64,000 nucleotides of DNA, from the NCBI RefSeq assembly GCF_033100115.1, contig NZ_CP136910.1, positions 3,620,001 through 3,684,000 of the forward strand, read 5' to 3'. Of the stretch, positions 34,652-43,409 are shown piece after piece. This DNA is from Anaerocolumna sp. AGMB13020 (GTDB lineage: Bacteria; Bacillota; Clostridia; Lachnospirales; Lachnospiraceae). Position 1 is the first letter of the stretch. Each line of letters opens with the position of its first letter. The position numbers were made by a program, and so were the translations under genes. Below the pieces are notes generated by a model. The model had not been told where the DNA came from. It saw only the letters and a list, made by a program, of their open reading frames with translations, and searched no databases.

Positions 34652-36574
34652 AAGCTTCGCATATTTTGCTTCTTCCATGATGAAATTTCTTCTGGGAGGA
34701 ACGTTATTACTCATAAGGAGGGAGGTAATTTCATCTGCTTCCATGGTATCACTGATGGTAACCTGCGCAAGTACACGGGTATCCGGGTTTAGTGTGGTTT
34801 CCCAGAGCTGAGAAGCATCCATTTCACCAAGTCCTTTATAGCGCTGCAGAGCTATTATTTTATTTTCTTTTATTTTTCTGAATTTCTCCAGCTCGAAATC
34901 ATTAAAGAGATATTCTGATTGTTTCTTTTTCTTATTTTTTAAGGTAGTTTCGTAGTCCACCTTGTATAAAGGCGGCAACCCTCTGTAAATCTTTCCTTCC
35001 AAAATCAATTCAGGCATAAACCGGTAAAAGAAAGTCATAAGGAGTGTACTGATATGTGCCCCGTCCACGTCTGCATCGGTTAAGATGATTATCTTGCCAT
35101 AACGCAATTTGTTGATATCAAAATCATCTCCGATCCCGCAGCCAAAGGAGGCAATCATGGATTTGATCTCATTGTTTACTAAGATCTTCTCCAAAGAGGA
35201 TTTCTCTACGTTTAAGATTTTACCTCTTAATGGAAGCACGGCCTGAGTACGTCTGTCTCTGGCAGTTTTTACAGTTCCGCCGGCGGAATCACCTTCTACG
35301 ATATATACTTCGCATTCCTCTGCTTTTTTGGAGGAACAGGAGGCCAGCTTAGTCTTGGCATCTGAATCGGAAAGTTGTTTTAATACTGCAAGTCTTGCTT
35401 TGTCTCCGGCTTTTCGGGCATTGTAGGATTTCATGGAATTATCAATAATGCGTTTTAAAACTTCTATATTTTTATCAAAGTATCTCTGGACCTCAGTGGA
35501 AAAGACATCATCTACAGCACTTTTAGCGTCTGTATTGCCGAGCTTTGTTTTTGTCTGGCCCTCAAACTGAGGGTCTGGATGTTTGATGGATATAATTGCC
35601 ACCAGGCCATTACGGATATCCTTTCCGTCCAGATTTTCGTCCTTATCCTTTAAGGTACCAAGTTCTCTGGCATACTGATTAATTACTCTGGTTAAGGCTG
35701 TCTTAAAACCGGTAACCAGGGTTCCGCCATCAACGACATTAATACGGTTGCAGTAGGCGTTAATCTGCTCATTATAAGACTGGGTATACTGAAAAGCTAC
35801 TTCCACTTCGATGTCTCCGTTCTGACCTGAAAGATAGACAGGCTCTTCGTGGAGAATTTCCGTGTCACGATTTAAATAAGCCACAAAGCTTTTGATGCCG
35901 AACTCTTCCTGGTAAGTTACATCTTCTCCGGTATTCTCATCCTGAAAACGGATATAAAGATTTTTATTTAAATAAGCAACTTCTTTTAGTTTTTTCTTTA
36001 TGGTATCGGCTTTGAATTCTACAGTTTCAAATATGGTATCATCAGGGTAGAAGGTCACCTGGGTTCCGGTATCGCTTTTATTGCATTTCCCGACAACCGG
36101 AAGATAACCATCTACCAGTTCCGTGACAGGATGTCCTCCGTTTTGGTATTCGTCCTGATAAATTTTTCCGTCCTGATGAATTTCAACGATCATACGCTTT
36201 GACAAGGCGTTAACAACGGAAGCACCTACACCATGCAGTCCTCCGGATACTTTATAGGCCGTACCGCCGAACTTGCCGCCGGCATGTAATATGGTATATA
36301 CCACACGGGCGGTTGGAATATGTTTGGTGGGATGGATGTCAACTGGAACACCACGTCCGTTGTCCCGTAATGTAATTCCGCCATCCTTTTTCAGTGTTAC
36401 ATGTATCTGCGTGCAGTAACCTCCAAGGTGCTCATCTATGCCGTTATCAAGGATTTCCCATATAAGATGGTGAAGGCCTCTGGAGCCGGTACTGCCGATA
36501 TACATACCAGGGCGCTTTCTTACAGCCTCCAAACCTTCAAGGACTACTATCTGACTGCCGGTATATTGTTCCAT
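34643..36574 (-). CDS. parE: Type IIA topoisomerase B subunit, ParE-like
   Basis: The 643-residue ATPase subunit has a GHKL domain with catalytic Glu40 (IWEILDNGIDE), an ATP lid with GGLHGVGASVVNALS, a transducer domain, and a TOPRIM domain with VEGDSAGG and the metal-binding DADVDG. The C-terminal tail (RYKGLGEMD, then LWETTLNPDTR) is typical. GTVKTARDR replaces the more usual SAKQGRDR, a mild divergence consistent with the non-gyrase paralogue. It works with the A subunit in ATP-driven strand passage. The gyrase/topoisomerase IV call rests mostly on the missing GyrA box in the partner. Confidence 0.8.
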   Translation of the reverse strand: MEQYTGSQIVVLEGLEAVRKRPGMYIGSTGSRGLHHLIWEILDNGIDEHLGGYCTQIHVTLKKDGGITLRDNGRGVPVDIHPTKHIPTARVVYTILHAGGKFGGTAYKVSGGLHGVGASVVNALSKRMIVEIHQDGKIYQDEYQNGGHPVTELVDGYLPVVGKCNKSDTGTQVTFYPDDTIFETVEFKADTIKKKLKEVAYLNKNLYIRFQDENTGEDVTYQEEFGIKSFVAYLNRDTEILHEEPVYLSGQNGDIEVEVAFQYTQSYNEQINAYCNRINVVDGGTLVTGFKTALTRVINQYARELGTLKDKDENLDGKDIRNGLVAIISIKHPDPQFEGQTKTKLGNTDAKSAVDDVFSTEVQRYFDKNIEVLKRIIDNSMKSYNARKAGDKARLAVLKQLSDSDAKTKLASCSSKKAEECEVYIVEGDSAGGTVKTARDRRTQAVLPLRGKILNVEKSSLEKILVNNEIKSMIASFGCGIGDDFDINKLRYGKIIILTDADVDGAHISTLLMTFFYRFMPELILEGKIYRGLPPLYKVDYETTLKNKKKKQSEYLFNDFELEKFRKIKENKIIALQRYKGLGEMDASQLWETTLNPDTRVLAQVTISDTMEADEITSLLMSNNVPPRRNFIMEEAKYAKLDI

Positions 36575-36808
36575 ACATTTATTTCCTTTCGTAAATCAAT
36601 CAATTATTTCTATTCTAACATATTTTAAGGGGAAAATCCATAATTTCTATACCTGTAAGGTATCAGACCCTGCTGAATTTAAGGTGAGAGGACTCTTTTA
36701 GAAGCGTATGTTAAGGAGTATAATGCATTTAATCAGAATTTAAACATTGGGATAAAAAAAGAAACAACCGGATATAAGTCATTTCTTCTTTGAATGAAAG
36801 CATACATA

Positions 36809-37513
36809 TTAGTTCTTAAGGGATTGTTCTGCCATCTGAATCAGTGTTATCTCGTTCTGCAGCATCTCTTTGAATACGTCCACCAGATTCTGATTCTTTG
36901 AATACAGGCAGGTTGAGAACTCTTTATCATTTACTTCGCCCGTCAGGACTTTGTAGGAATCTACAATTAAACGGACCTGACAGTTAACCTGTTCTTTTCC
37001 GTATATAATGGCACCTTCCAGCTTTAGTGGCTTATCCGTTAGGATAACAACCTTGATATCTCGTGCCACGAGTTTTTTCAGGTCAGCTTCTATGAGCTCC
37101 AGAATATAGGAGGAGACGGACAGGTAAATACGCTTCTCACATTCCTCTAACATATTTCGGAGCTTGTTTAGAATATTTTCTTCCCCTTTAATTGTAATAT
37201 AGCCATCGGTTTCTTTCTTTCTGGCGGGCATATTTTTGATAACCATTTCTCTTATACTGTCCAGATTGCGTATGATATTTCGGCTGAATTCTTCGAAAGG
37301 AACAGGGGTATATTTTGTTACATTGCCCTCCATAACATAAGCTGCCCCTTTTTCGACTATGCCGGCTAATGCATTATAGGTATTGGAGCGGGATATACCA
37401 GTCAGCTTGGCAACCTCATATCCGGTTAGTTCTCCGTTTACCTGCAGGGTCAGATAGATGGTAGATTCCTGCCTGGTAAGCCCGAAATGTATTAATTGTT
37501 CAACTAACTCCAT
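36809..37513 (-). CDS. TrmB-family transcriptional regulator
   Basis: ATG 37513 (minus strand) has AAAGGA 7 nt upstream. The frame runs back to 37636, but that extension lacks a ribosome site and similarity. The product is 234 aa. An N-terminal TrmB winged helix (FGLTRQESTIYLTLQ, LTGYEVAKLTGISRSNTYNAL) is followed by a PLD-like effector domain (RIYLSVSSYILE, IKVVILTDKPL), which binds sugars in characterised members. The ligand here is unknown. A 10-bp inverted repeat upstream may be its operator, and the divergent PHP gene is a possible target. Confidence 0.8.
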   Translation of the reverse strand: MELVEQLIHFGLTRQESTIYLTLQVNGELTGYEVAKLTGISRSNTYNALAGIVEKGAAYVMEGNVTKYTPVPFEEFSRNIIRNLDSIREMVIKNMPARKKETDGYITIKGEENILNKLRNMLEECEKRIYLSVSSYILELIEADLKKLVARDIKVVILTDKPLKLEGAIIYGKEQVNCQVRLIVDSYKVLTGEVNDKEFSTCLYSKNQNLVDVFKEMLQNEITLIQMAEQSLKN

Positions 37514-37918
37514 CCTGGTATCCTTTCTATACTTCTTGTGAATTAATTCTTTTTGGTGTAATCTTTTGGTGTTATGGTATCTATAGTATACATTACTCAG
37601 GCAGTTAACGATGGAATTCTTTGCAGTGATTGACACCTAACAGAATTCCATAACATGTATTACCTGGTAAATATAACAGCAATACCTCAGTTGGTTATAA
37701 AAAGTATATACTTGATGCAATTAAAAGTAAATACAGATTTCCATAGAATTATTATTCCCTGGTGTTATGCATGAAAAGAACTGTTATTTTCATTACAATG
37801 GAGATATACTAATCAAAGGAAAGAAATCAACAATTTTTAAACAGCTTTCGTTTGAATGGAAGTTAGCAGCAGTGGAGCCTATTTACATAGGATGACAGAA
37901 GGAAAGGTATGAAAAACC
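37514..37918. other. Divergent TrmB/PHP intergenic region
   Basis: These 405 bp carry the inverted repeat at 37611-37651 and presumably both promoters. The right 250 bp shows no recognisable feature. Confidence 0.5.
37611..37651. promoter_or_regulatory. Candidate TrmB operator
   Basis: ATGGAATTCT (37611-37620) and AGAATTCCAT (37642-37651) are perfect inverted arms whose centres are 31 bp apart. Each arm contains the self-complementary GAATTC. The site lies about 100 bp upstream of the TrmB start, above a TATACT -10-like word on the minus strand. Confidence 0.5.
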
Positions 37919-38605
37919 ATGAAATTATATAAATATGATACCCATGTTCACACGAGAGAAGGAAGTGCCTGTGCGGATTTTAGCGGCAGGGAACAGGCGA
38001 GGTTATATAAAAAACTTGGGTATGACGGAATAATTATTACAGATCATTTTTATAATGGGAATACGGCCGTATCTAGAAAACTATCCTGGGAACAGTGGGT
38101 GAATGGTTTTATGAAAGGCTATGAAGAGGCATTAAAGGAAGGAAATGAAATAGGACTTTCTGTTTTTTTTGGATGGGAAGAGAGTATAAAAGGCATGGAT
38201 TTCTTAATTTATGGATTGGGTAAGCAGTGGCTTCTTGAAAACCGTGATATTCTGTACCTGGATCTGCAAACCCATTACCAGAAGATTAAGGAAAGCGGAG
38301 GATTTGTAGTTCATGCGCACCCTTACAGAAACCGCAGGCTTTTGACGGACTTAAAACCAGTGCCTGAACTGGCAGATGCTGTAGAGATCATGAACGGAGG
38401 AAATAAAGAAGCCCTGTTCAATCAATTAGGGGAGGAGTACGCGGCTAAGTGGGAGAAGCCTGTGACAGGCGGTTCCGATGCACATCACAAAAGAGATAGG
38501 CACGGCGGGATACTCGTAGCGGCTCCCTTCGAATCAATACAGGATTATATGGCGGTGGTTGAGGAGCGAAAAATAGAAGAAATCATTCCATTTGCGGTAA
38601 AATAA
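37919..38605 (+). CDS. PHP-domain phosphoesterase
   Basis: The 228-residue protein has all PHP metal-ligand motifs in order: DTHVHT (7-12), ITDH, a Glu in GWEES, VHAHPY and GGSDAHH. This predicts a trinuclear-metal phosphoesterase of the histidinol-phosphatase or nucleoside-phosphate type. The length matches stand-alone PHP proteins. A purine-rich GGAAAGG lies about 10 nt before the ATG. It precedes lysA, but a separate lysA promoter sits between them. The substrate cannot be predicted. Confidence 0.8.
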   Translation: MKLYKYDTHVHTREGSACADFSGREQARLYKKLGYDGIIITDHFYNGNTAVSRKLSWEQWVNGFMKGYEEALKEGNEIGLSVFFGWEESIKGMDFLIYGLGKQWLLENRDILYLDLQTHYQKIKESGGFVVHAHPYRNRRLLTDLKPVPELADAVEIMNGGNKEALFNQLGEEYAAKWEKPVTGGSDAHHKRDRHGGILVAAPFESIQDYMAVVEERKIEEIIPFAVK

Positions 38606-38657
38606 TAAATATTGAGAATCTTTCTCAAATAATTAACCTTTTAAGGCTATTAACATA

Positions 38658-38686
38658 TTGACAAGTGCCATCTGATATAATATAGT
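38658..38686 (+). promoter_or_regulatory. lysA promoter
   Basis: A perfect -35 TTGACA (38658-38663), a 17-bp spacer and TATAGT (38681-38686) lie about 105 bp before the diaminopimelate decarboxylase start. The roughly 100-nt leader is too short for a lysine riboswitch. Confidence 0.8.
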
Positions 38687-38791
38687 GTTCCTTATATGAA
38701 ATAACATTTTGCAGAGCGTTTCCAAAACGCCAATAGCAGGTAATAGGTAACTTAGAGGTACAGGCAATTTATGTGGAAAGGATGAAGCCGT

Positions 38792-40057
38792 ATGAAAAAA
38801 ACCTTTGTGACGAAAGAGCAATTGCAGGAAATTGTAAAAGAGTATCCCACACCTTTTCATCTCTATGATGAAAAAGGTATCAGAGAGAATGCCAGAAAGC
38901 TGAAGCAGGCTTTTGCCTGGAATAAGGGCTTTAAAGAATATTTTGCAGTAAAAGCAACTCCCAATCCATTTATTTTAAAAATATTACAGGAGGAAGGCTG
39001 CGGAGCTGACTGCTCCTCCATGACAGAACTTATGATGTCAGATGCCCTGGGGTTTACAGATTCTGACATTATGTTTTCATCAAATACCACACCTCCGGAA
39101 GAATATATAAAAGCGAAGGAGTTAAATGCTATTATCAATCTGGATGATTTTACCCATATTGATTTTCTGGATAAGCTCGGGGGAATACCGGAGACAATCT
39201 GCTGCCGTTATAATCCCGGAGGTGTCTTCACCATCAGTAATGGTATAATGGATAACCCCGGTGATGCCAAATACGGGTTTACAAAAGAGCAGCTTATTGA
39301 AGGCTTTAAGAAGCTGAAAGGTCTTGGTGCCAAGCATTTTGGTATCCACTCCTTCCTTGCCAGCAATACCGTTACCAATGAATACTATCCGGTTCTTGCG
39401 AAAATAATGTTTGAGCTGGCGGTCGAGTTAAAGGAAAAGACCGGAGCAGATATTAAATTCATTAACCTCTCAGGTGGTGTGGGTATCCCCTATCGACCGG
39501 AACAGGAGCCTAATGATATTTTGGTAATCGGTGAAGGCGTAAGAAAAGCTTTTGAAGAGGTAATGGTACCTGCGGGTATGGAGGAGGTAGCTATCTTTAC
39601 AGAGCTTGGCCGTTTCATGCTTGCTCCATACGGTCATCTTGTGACAACTGCCATTCATGAGAAGCATATTTATAAGGAATATATCGGTCTTGATGCATGT
39701 GCGGTAGATCTTATGAGACCTGCTATGTACGGTGCATACCACCATCTGACAGTAATGGGTAAAGAGAATGAACCTTGCGATTACAAATATGATATCACCG
39801 GTTCACTATGCGAAAACAATGATAAATTTGCGGTAGACCGTATGCTTCCCAAGATTGATATAGGTGATTTTGTTGTCATTCATGATACAGGTGCTCATGG
39901 TTATGCCATGGGATATAATTATAATGGTAAATTAAAATCAGCAGAGCTTTTACTGCAGGAGGATGGTTCTGTTAAATTAATCAGAAGGAAAGAAACGCCG
40001 AAGGATTATTTCAGTACCTTTGATTTCTGTGATATCTTAAAGGATATGAAGTATTAA
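38792..40057 (+). CDS. lysA: Diaminopimelate decarboxylase
   Basis: This 421-residue, PLP-dependent, fold-III decarboxylase makes L-lysine from meso-diaminopimelate. The PLP-binding Lys54 is in YFAVKATPNP. Further family blocks are GADCSSMTEL, HFGIHSFLAS, NLSGGVGIPY (phosphate-binding glycines), TELGRFM and the Cys-containing GSLCENNDKF. The Cys-Glu-x-x-Asp region differs slightly from the common CESSD, as in a subgroup of clostridial enzymes. The GGAAAGG ribosome site is 12 nt upstream. The gene has its own promoter and terminator. Confidence 0.88.
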   Translation: MKKTFVTKEQLQEIVKEYPTPFHLYDEKGIRENARKLKQAFAWNKGFKEYFAVKATPNPFILKILQEEGCGADCSSMTELMMSDALGFTDSDIMFSSNTTPPEEYIKAKELNAIINLDDFTHIDFLDKLGGIPETICCRYNPGGVFTISNGIMDNPGDAKYGFTKEQLIEGFKKLKGLGAKHFGIHSFLASNTVTNEYYPVLAKIMFELAVELKEKTGADIKFINLSGGVGIPYRPEQEPNDILVIGEGVRKAFEEVMVPAGMEEVAIFTELGRFMLAPYGHLVTTAIHEKHIYKEYIGLDACAVDLMRPAMYGAYHHLTVMGKENEPCDYKYDITGSLCENNDKFAVDRMLPKIDIGDFVVIHDTGAHGYAMGYNYNGKLKSAELLLQEDGSVKLIRRKETPKDYFSTFDFCDILKDMKY

Positions 40058-40121
40058 AAGTAAGAATAGTAAAAGAAAAACTTAATAGACATAAATAATT
40101 GTCAGTAAAGTAAATGATTAG

Positions 40122-40157
40122 AGACAGGGTTTGGCATAGGTCAGATCCTGTCTTTTT
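40122..40157 (+). terminator. lysA terminator
   Basis: AGACAGG (40122-40128) pairs with CCTGTCT (40147-40153), followed by TTTT. Confidence 0.7.
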
Positions 40158-40600
40158 GAGTATAAAAAAACGGCTGCTTAAGTAAAGCTGTCAAGCTGAG
40201 TCAGATGACTTTACTTGCTATCTGCTCTGACTATAGCTGAACATTATACGCATTATATCCTGCTGCAGACAAGGTATACAACAGCAGGTCAATATATAAT
40301 TGCAAATGTATAAAAGGCAACAGGAAAATGAAATAGTGCTCCGTTAATAATGTTTTATCAAATAGCCATATACCTGTTAAATTTTGTTTCAGTCTATAAA
40401 TGCGATCAATTATAGATAAATTGTATATAATATAATAGACAGACAGTTTGAGATTACTTAACCGTCGCATATAATTTTCTTGTCTTGCCCTGGTATTATG
40501 TGGATTAAAAAAGATTGAAAGGAAGCCGTCAGATATAGGATATTTCTAAGGAAACATCTATATAAAAGCCTGATAACGATAAAAAAATTCAATTTGCTCT

Positions 40601-40629
40601 TAATATAATAGGTCATACGTCCGATAAAT
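40601..40629 (+). promoter_or_regulatory. Sigma-28 promoter for the flgM operon
   Basis: TAAT (40601-40604), 16 bp, then CCGATAAAT (40621-40629) fit the flagellar sigma consensus TAAA-N15-GCCGATAA with two mismatches. The flgM start is 44 bp downstream. Confidence 0.7.
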
Positions 40630-40672
40630 ATAACATGATAAGCATACAGTAATTAGACAGGTGGTGAATAAA

Positions 40673-40951
40673 ATGAGAATTGATGCATATAACAAAATTT
40701 CACAAGTGTATCAGACCAATAACATACAAAAGACTTCCAAAAGCGTAAATGCAGCTGGAAAAGATAAGCTGGAAATCTCAAATACAGCAAAGGACTACCA
40801 GACAGCGAAGCTGGCCCTTAGTCAGGCACCAGATGTCAGGGAAGATAAGGTAAAGGACATCAAAAACAAACTGCAATCCGGAGCATACAATGTAAACATG
40901 GAAGAAGTAGCTTCCCATATCCTGGACAGATACTTTGAGAAAACCATTTAA
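40673..40951 (+). CDS. flgM: Anti-sigma-28 factor FlgM
   Basis: ATG 40673 follows AGGTGGTG; an in-frame GTG 12 bp earlier overlaps that site and is unlikely. The product is 92 aa, typical for FlgM. The C-terminal half holds the sigma-binding helices (VREDKVKDIKNKLQSGAY, then MEEVASHILDRYF). FlgM blocks the flagellar sigma factor until it is exported through the finished hook-basal body. Being behind a sigma-28 promoter, it forms a negative feedback loop for the operon that it heads. Confidence 0.9.
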   Translation: MRIDAYNKISQVYQTNNIQKTSKSVNAAGKDKLEISNTAKDYQTAKLALSQAPDVREDKVKDIKNKLQSGAYNVNMEEVASHILDRYFEKTI

Positions 40952-40975
40952 TCCGTATTAGAAAGAGGTTGAGCT

Positions 40976-41491
40976 GTGGCTAGTTTGATTGAAGAATTAA
41001 TCACAACATTAGACCATGAATGTGAGATCTATAAAGAGCTTCTCCCCATGGCAAGAGAGAAAACACAGATTATTGTAAAGAATGATTTAAATGCTCTTCA
41101 CGCAATCACCGAGAAAGAGCAGCATTTGGCGGATGACATCAATGCCTTGGAGAAAAGGCGTGAAGAGATTATCAAAAATATTGGAGTTGTAGTCAGCAAA
41201 GATCCGGCAACCATAAATATCAAAGCGGTTATCCAGATGATGGACAAGCAGCCCGCAGAAAAGAACAAACTAATCGAAATTCATGACACTCTAAAAAGAA
41301 CCGTTCAAATTCTTGTAGAAATTAATAATCATAACAAGTCGTTAATCCAACAATCCCTAGAGATGATAGAATTCAATATGAATTTTATACAGAGTACAAG
41401 GATGTCACCGGGGAATCACAGCTATAACAGAGGAGCATCTGAAGTGGACATGTCCGGTGGTCAGGCAGGGATGTTTGACGCGAAGCAGTAG
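40976..41491 (+). CDS. flgN: FlgN-like export chaperone
   Basis: The product is 171 aa, starting at GTG 40976 after GAAAGAGG. It is almost fully helical and charged (LITTLDHECEIYKELLPMAREKTQIIV, with a central KEQHLADDINALEKRREEIIKNIG), as in FlgN chaperones, with a Gly-rich loose tail. FlgN keeps the hook-filament junction proteins FlgK and FlgL soluble for export. The gene lies directly between flgM and flgK, the standard position. Confidence 0.8.
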   Translation: MASLIEELITTLDHECEIYKELLPMAREKTQIIVKNDLNALHAITEKEQHLADDINALEKRREEIIKNIGVVVSKDPATINIKAVIQMMDKQPAEKNKLIEIHDTLKRTVQILVEINNHNKSLIQQSLEMIEFNMNFIQSTRMSPGNHSYNRGASEVDMSGGQAGMFDAKQ

Positions 41492-41536
41492 AACACTTTA
41501 AAACAAGTGCAAATTTACTAAAGAAGGTGAAATCTT

Positions 41537-43393
41537 ATGAGCTTATCAAGCAGTTTACAGGTAGGAGTATCTGGTCTTACCGCTAGTCAGAATGCATTAA
41601 ATACAACCGCCCATAACCTGGCAAATGTCGGAACCAAGGGTTATACCAGACAGCAGGTGGTAATGGCGGATTTTGCTTACCAGAAGTGGGGTGTTAACCA
41701 CATTTCCACACTTCAGACCGGCCTGGGTGTTAACATTGAAACTGTCCGGCAGGTCAGGAGTATCTTCTATGACAAATCCTATCGTACAGAGGTAGGACGT
41801 CAGGCCTTTTATGAGGCGCAGTATGAAAGTGTTCAGGAAGTAGAGAGCATGTTCGGTGAGTTGGAAGGTGTAGCATTTCAAGATTCGCTTAAGAATTTTT
41901 GGACCTCTATTCAGGAGTTGTCAAAGCAGCCGGATGCAATCGAAGTAAGAGCCACTCTTGTACAGAATGCTGAGAGTTTACTGGAAAGAGCAGACACCAT
42001 ATACAAGCAGCTGAATGAATACCAGCTGAATCTGAACAAACAGATATCGGATAAAGTTTCAAGGATAAATGAAATAGCTACCGGTATAAGTGATTTAAAT
42101 AAAAGAATAAGTCAGTATGAAAGTAATGGCGTGGAAAATGCCAATGATTTAAGAGATGAGAGAAACAATCTTTTAGATGAGTTGGGCGGCTTGGTAAATA
42201 TTACTTACAAAGAAAATTCAAATGGCGTAGTCACTGTTTCAGCAGAGGATATGCCATTGGTAACCGAAACCGGAACCAACAAAATGGGAGTTGCCAAGGT
42301 AAGTGATTCATCCGATTTTCTAAAACCGGTATGGGTAGCATTTAACACAGATGTATTTAATCTGGACAGGCCCAGTACCACTGAAAATCAATCAGATATA
42401 GGCTCCTTAAGAGGCCTCCTTGTAGCAAGAGGGTCAGAAAAAGCCAATTATACGGATATACCTGTTAAACCCGTAGAAGCGGATTATACAGATCAGAATC
42501 AATATAAAGCAGATCTGGCGGCGTATGAAGTAAAAGCAGCGGAATATAACAAAAATGTAAATGTATCTGTCATTATGACCACCCAAGCTCAGTTTGATCA
42601 ATTGATACATGGTATGGTAACCGCCATAAATGACATTCTGTCTCCCAATAAAGAAATTGAGCAGGCCGTAATTGGCGGAGTGGTAACCGTTGATGCGGAT
42701 GGTAATCAAATAGTAAAAGTCGGCGGAGATGTCGTAAAGGATGCCATTGTAAAGCCCGATGGCACCATTGTAAAGAAGATTAAGGTACTCGACGAAGAAA
42801 AAGCTCCTTATGGTATGGATATACCGGGTCATACACAAGGTGAAGCACTGTTTAATCGTAAATCCACGGAGAGATACAGTGAAGAATCCATACAGGTTTA
42901 TGATGCAAGCGGAACGCTGCAGACCGTCACCGTCAAGAAATATAATGAAGAAGATCCATCCGATATATATTCCCTTTTTACACTGGGTGAGATTGAAATC
43001 AATTCAAATATAAAAAATAATTATTCAAAGATTCCGTTAAGCACCAGCAAAGAAGGCGACGAAGTCGATATGAAAACTGCCCAGGCTTTAATAGATCTCT
43101 GGAGTAAACCATTTGCTTCACTTTCTCCCAACAGCCTTGCAGTGAGTACCTTTAAGGATTATTATACGAATTTTACCGGTGAGCTTGCAACAAAAGGGGA
43201 TGAGTTAAATACCATCAGTCAGAATCAGGCCATCATGGCACAGAATATTGATGATCAGCGACAGGCAATCATGGGGGTCTCTTCGGATGAAGAATTGACA
43301 AACCTTATAAAATTCCAACATGCCTATAATGCATCATCCAGATATATTACTGTTATCGATCAGATGCTGGAACATCTATTGACAAGACTATAA
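41537..43393 (+). CDS. flgK: Hook-associated protein 1 (FlgK), first copy
   Basis: The 618-residue protein has the N-terminal flagellar rod/hook signature (SGLTASQNALNTTAHNLANVGTKGYTRQ) and the C-terminal pairing helix (NLIKFQHAYNASSRYITVIDQML). The central region (about 270-500) is variable, with Val-rich beta repeats. It forms the first junction ring between hook and filament. A second flgK follows by 16 bp. The ribosome site is GAAGGTGA. Confidence 0.9.
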   Translation: MSLSSSLQVGVSGLTASQNALNTTAHNLANVGTKGYTRQQVVMADFAYQKWGVNHISTLQTGLGVNIETVRQVRSIFYDKSYRTEVGRQAFYEAQYESVQEVESMFGELEGVAFQDSLKNFWTSIQELSKQPDAIEVRATLVQNAESLLERADTIYKQLNEYQLNLNKQISDKVSRINEIATGISDLNKRISQYESNGVENANDLRDERNNLLDELGGLVNITYKENSNGVVTVSAEDMPLVTETGTNKMGVAKVSDSSDFLKPVWVAFNTDVFNLDRPSTTENQSDIGSLRGLLVARGSEKANYTDIPVKPVEADYTDQNQYKADLAAYEVKAAEYNKNVNVSVIMTTQAQFDQLIHGMVTAINDILSPNKEIEQAVIGGVVTVDADGNQIVKVGGDVVKDAIVKPDGTIVKKIKVLDEEKAPYGMDIPGHTQGEALFNRKSTERYSEESIQVYDASGTLQTVTVKKYNEEDPSDIYSLFTLGEIEINSNIKNNYSKIPLSTSKEGDEVDMKTAQALIDLWSKPFASLSPNSLAVSTFKDYYTNFTGELATKGDELNTISQNQAIMAQNIDDQRQAIMGVSSDEELTNLIKFQHAYNASSRYITVIDQMLEHLLTRL

Positions 43394-43409
43394 GAGAAGA
43401 GGTGGAAAT

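Larger units (their letters stand above)
40058..40672. other. Region between lysA and the flagellar operon
   Basis: The 615 bp contain the lysA terminator, a CCTGCTG/CAGCAGG stem near 40259-40298 and the sigma-28 promoter of flgM. No gene was identified. Confidence 0.6.

Noticed and set aside
38693..38791. Lysine riboswitch upstream of lysA
   Set aside because: The leader is about 100 nt, far shorter than the lysine element, and its conserved junction sequences are not seen.
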